DNA of 5,237 bases from Candidatus Rokuibacteriota bacterium (lineage in GTDB: Bacteria; Methylomirabilota; Methylomirabilia; Rokubacteriales; CSP1-6), in the NCBI GenBank assembly GCA_016201645.1, contig JACQCL010000221.1, positions 1 to 5,237 on the forward strand. The letters are read 5' to 3'. The position numbers and the translations under genes were made by a program. Shown in pieces: positions 4,861-5,237 of this stretch. Under the pieces are notes generated by a model that was given only the letters and a program-made list of their open reading frames with translations, had not been told where the DNA came from and did not search any database. Each line of letters starts with the position of its first letter. The stretch's first letter is position 1.

Positions 4861-5237
4861 TTGGGCAAGAAGAAGACTGCCTGCCGCCTGCTGGTCCTGC
4901 TCACGATGGTGAGCTGGCCGACGGTCAGCCTGAGCACCCGGCCGGCGGAAGCCGCTCCGCCCAGAGAGGCGGGCGTCGCCACCGCCGTAGCGGGGCCGGT
5001 GACTCTCACCCGCCCGTTCGCGTTCTCCCACCCGCTGAAGGTGGACCAGGGCCTGTACTGGCGAGACGTGATCGAGACCCCTAAGAATGCCACCACCCAG
5101 CTCCGCCTCGAACACAAAACCACAGTGACGGTTCGGGAACTCTCGCGGCTGGAATTGCGAAAGGAGCAGCTGACGACGGGCGTGCGCTACGTGGTGGAGC
5201 TGCTCTCCGGCAAGGTCCGCATGTCGGTGGACCGGGC
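4861..5237 (+). CDS. Secreted FecR-domain protein, 3' end beyond the window
   Basis: The visible 125 codons start with a Sec signal peptide: basic residues KKK, a hydrophobic core about residues 10-24 and a probable cut after A31 in PAEA. A FecR-type beta-rich domain begins about residue 38: AGPVTLTR, the hallmark stretch LKVDQGLYWRDVIETPKNA (59-77), then TTVTVRELSRLELR and VELLSGKVRMSV, which match the pattern of strands in this family. FecR itself senses an outer-membrane receptor and controls an ECF sigma factor, but stand-alone exported FecR-domain proteins without a membrane anchor near the N-terminus are common and mostly uncharacterised; this looks like one. The start is TTG at 4861 with CGGGAG six bases upstream; the later ATG at codon 16 would destroy the signal peptide. 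The frame is open to the right edge. Confidence 0.82.
   Translation, partial: MGKKKTACRLLVLLTMVSWPTVSLSTRPAEAAPPREAGVATAVAGPVTLTRPFAFSHPLKVDQGLYWRDVIETPKNATTQLRLEHKTTVTVRELSRLELRKEQLTTGVRYVVELLSGKVRMSVDR

Noticed and set aside
1..5237. CRISPR arrays, tRNA or rRNA genes, insertion sequences
   Set aside because: I found no regularly spaced direct repeats, cloverleaf-like or rRNA-like segments, transposase frames or terminal inverted repeats.

Overview
This is a GC-rich bacterial window. It uses many non-ATG starts (GTG for a permease and a toxin, TTG for a FecR-domain protein, apparently CTG for a methyltransferase) and encodes exported proteins with Sec-type signal peptides, which points to a diderm. 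The style recalls uncultivated soil or sediment lineages such as Rokubacteria/NC10 (Methylomirabilota) or deltaproteobacterial groups. That placement is inference from general appearance; no marker gene is present.

Layout. The left part (1-2345) is read on the minus strand. From upstream to downstream it holds a ribbon-helix-helix antitoxin (2061-2345), a RelE/ParE-type toxin overlapping it by 4 bases (1801-2064), then two membrane subunits of a CUT1/Ugp-type ABC importer (781-1731 and 1-776, the latter cut by the window edge). No solute-binding protein or ATPase is visible. A 169-base divergent region (2346-2514) carries a promoter and operator-like inverted repeats for the antitoxin. From there phosphonoacetaldehyde hydrolase (phnX, 2515-3345) runs on the plus strand, overlapped by 4 bases by a zinc-ribbon class I SAM-dependent methyltransferase (3342-4169). 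After a C/T-rich spacer come a small secreted heptad-repeat protein (4261-4644) and the beginning of a secreted FecR-domain protein (4861 to the window end).

How the genes may work together. PhnX hydrolyses phosphonoacetaldehyde to acetaldehyde and phosphate, the second step of 2-aminoethylphosphonate breakdown. The usual partner transaminase PhnW is not in the window. The methyltransferase appears translationally coupled to phnX, an unusual pairing with no obvious textbook explanation. The importer is of the sugar/glycerol-3-phosphate type, and its link to phosphonate use is not shown. The toxin-antitoxin pair sits between importer and phnX and looks like an insertion with its own autoregulated promoter. 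The last two genes are cell-envelope proteins without a visible link to the rest.

The points most worth a second look are the phnX-methyltransferase coupling through a probable CTG start, the near-perfect heptad-repeat secreted protein with a central hinge and a possibly sequestered ribosome-binding site, and the operator repeats of the toxin-antitoxin locus. I do not see a clearly new multi-gene system.
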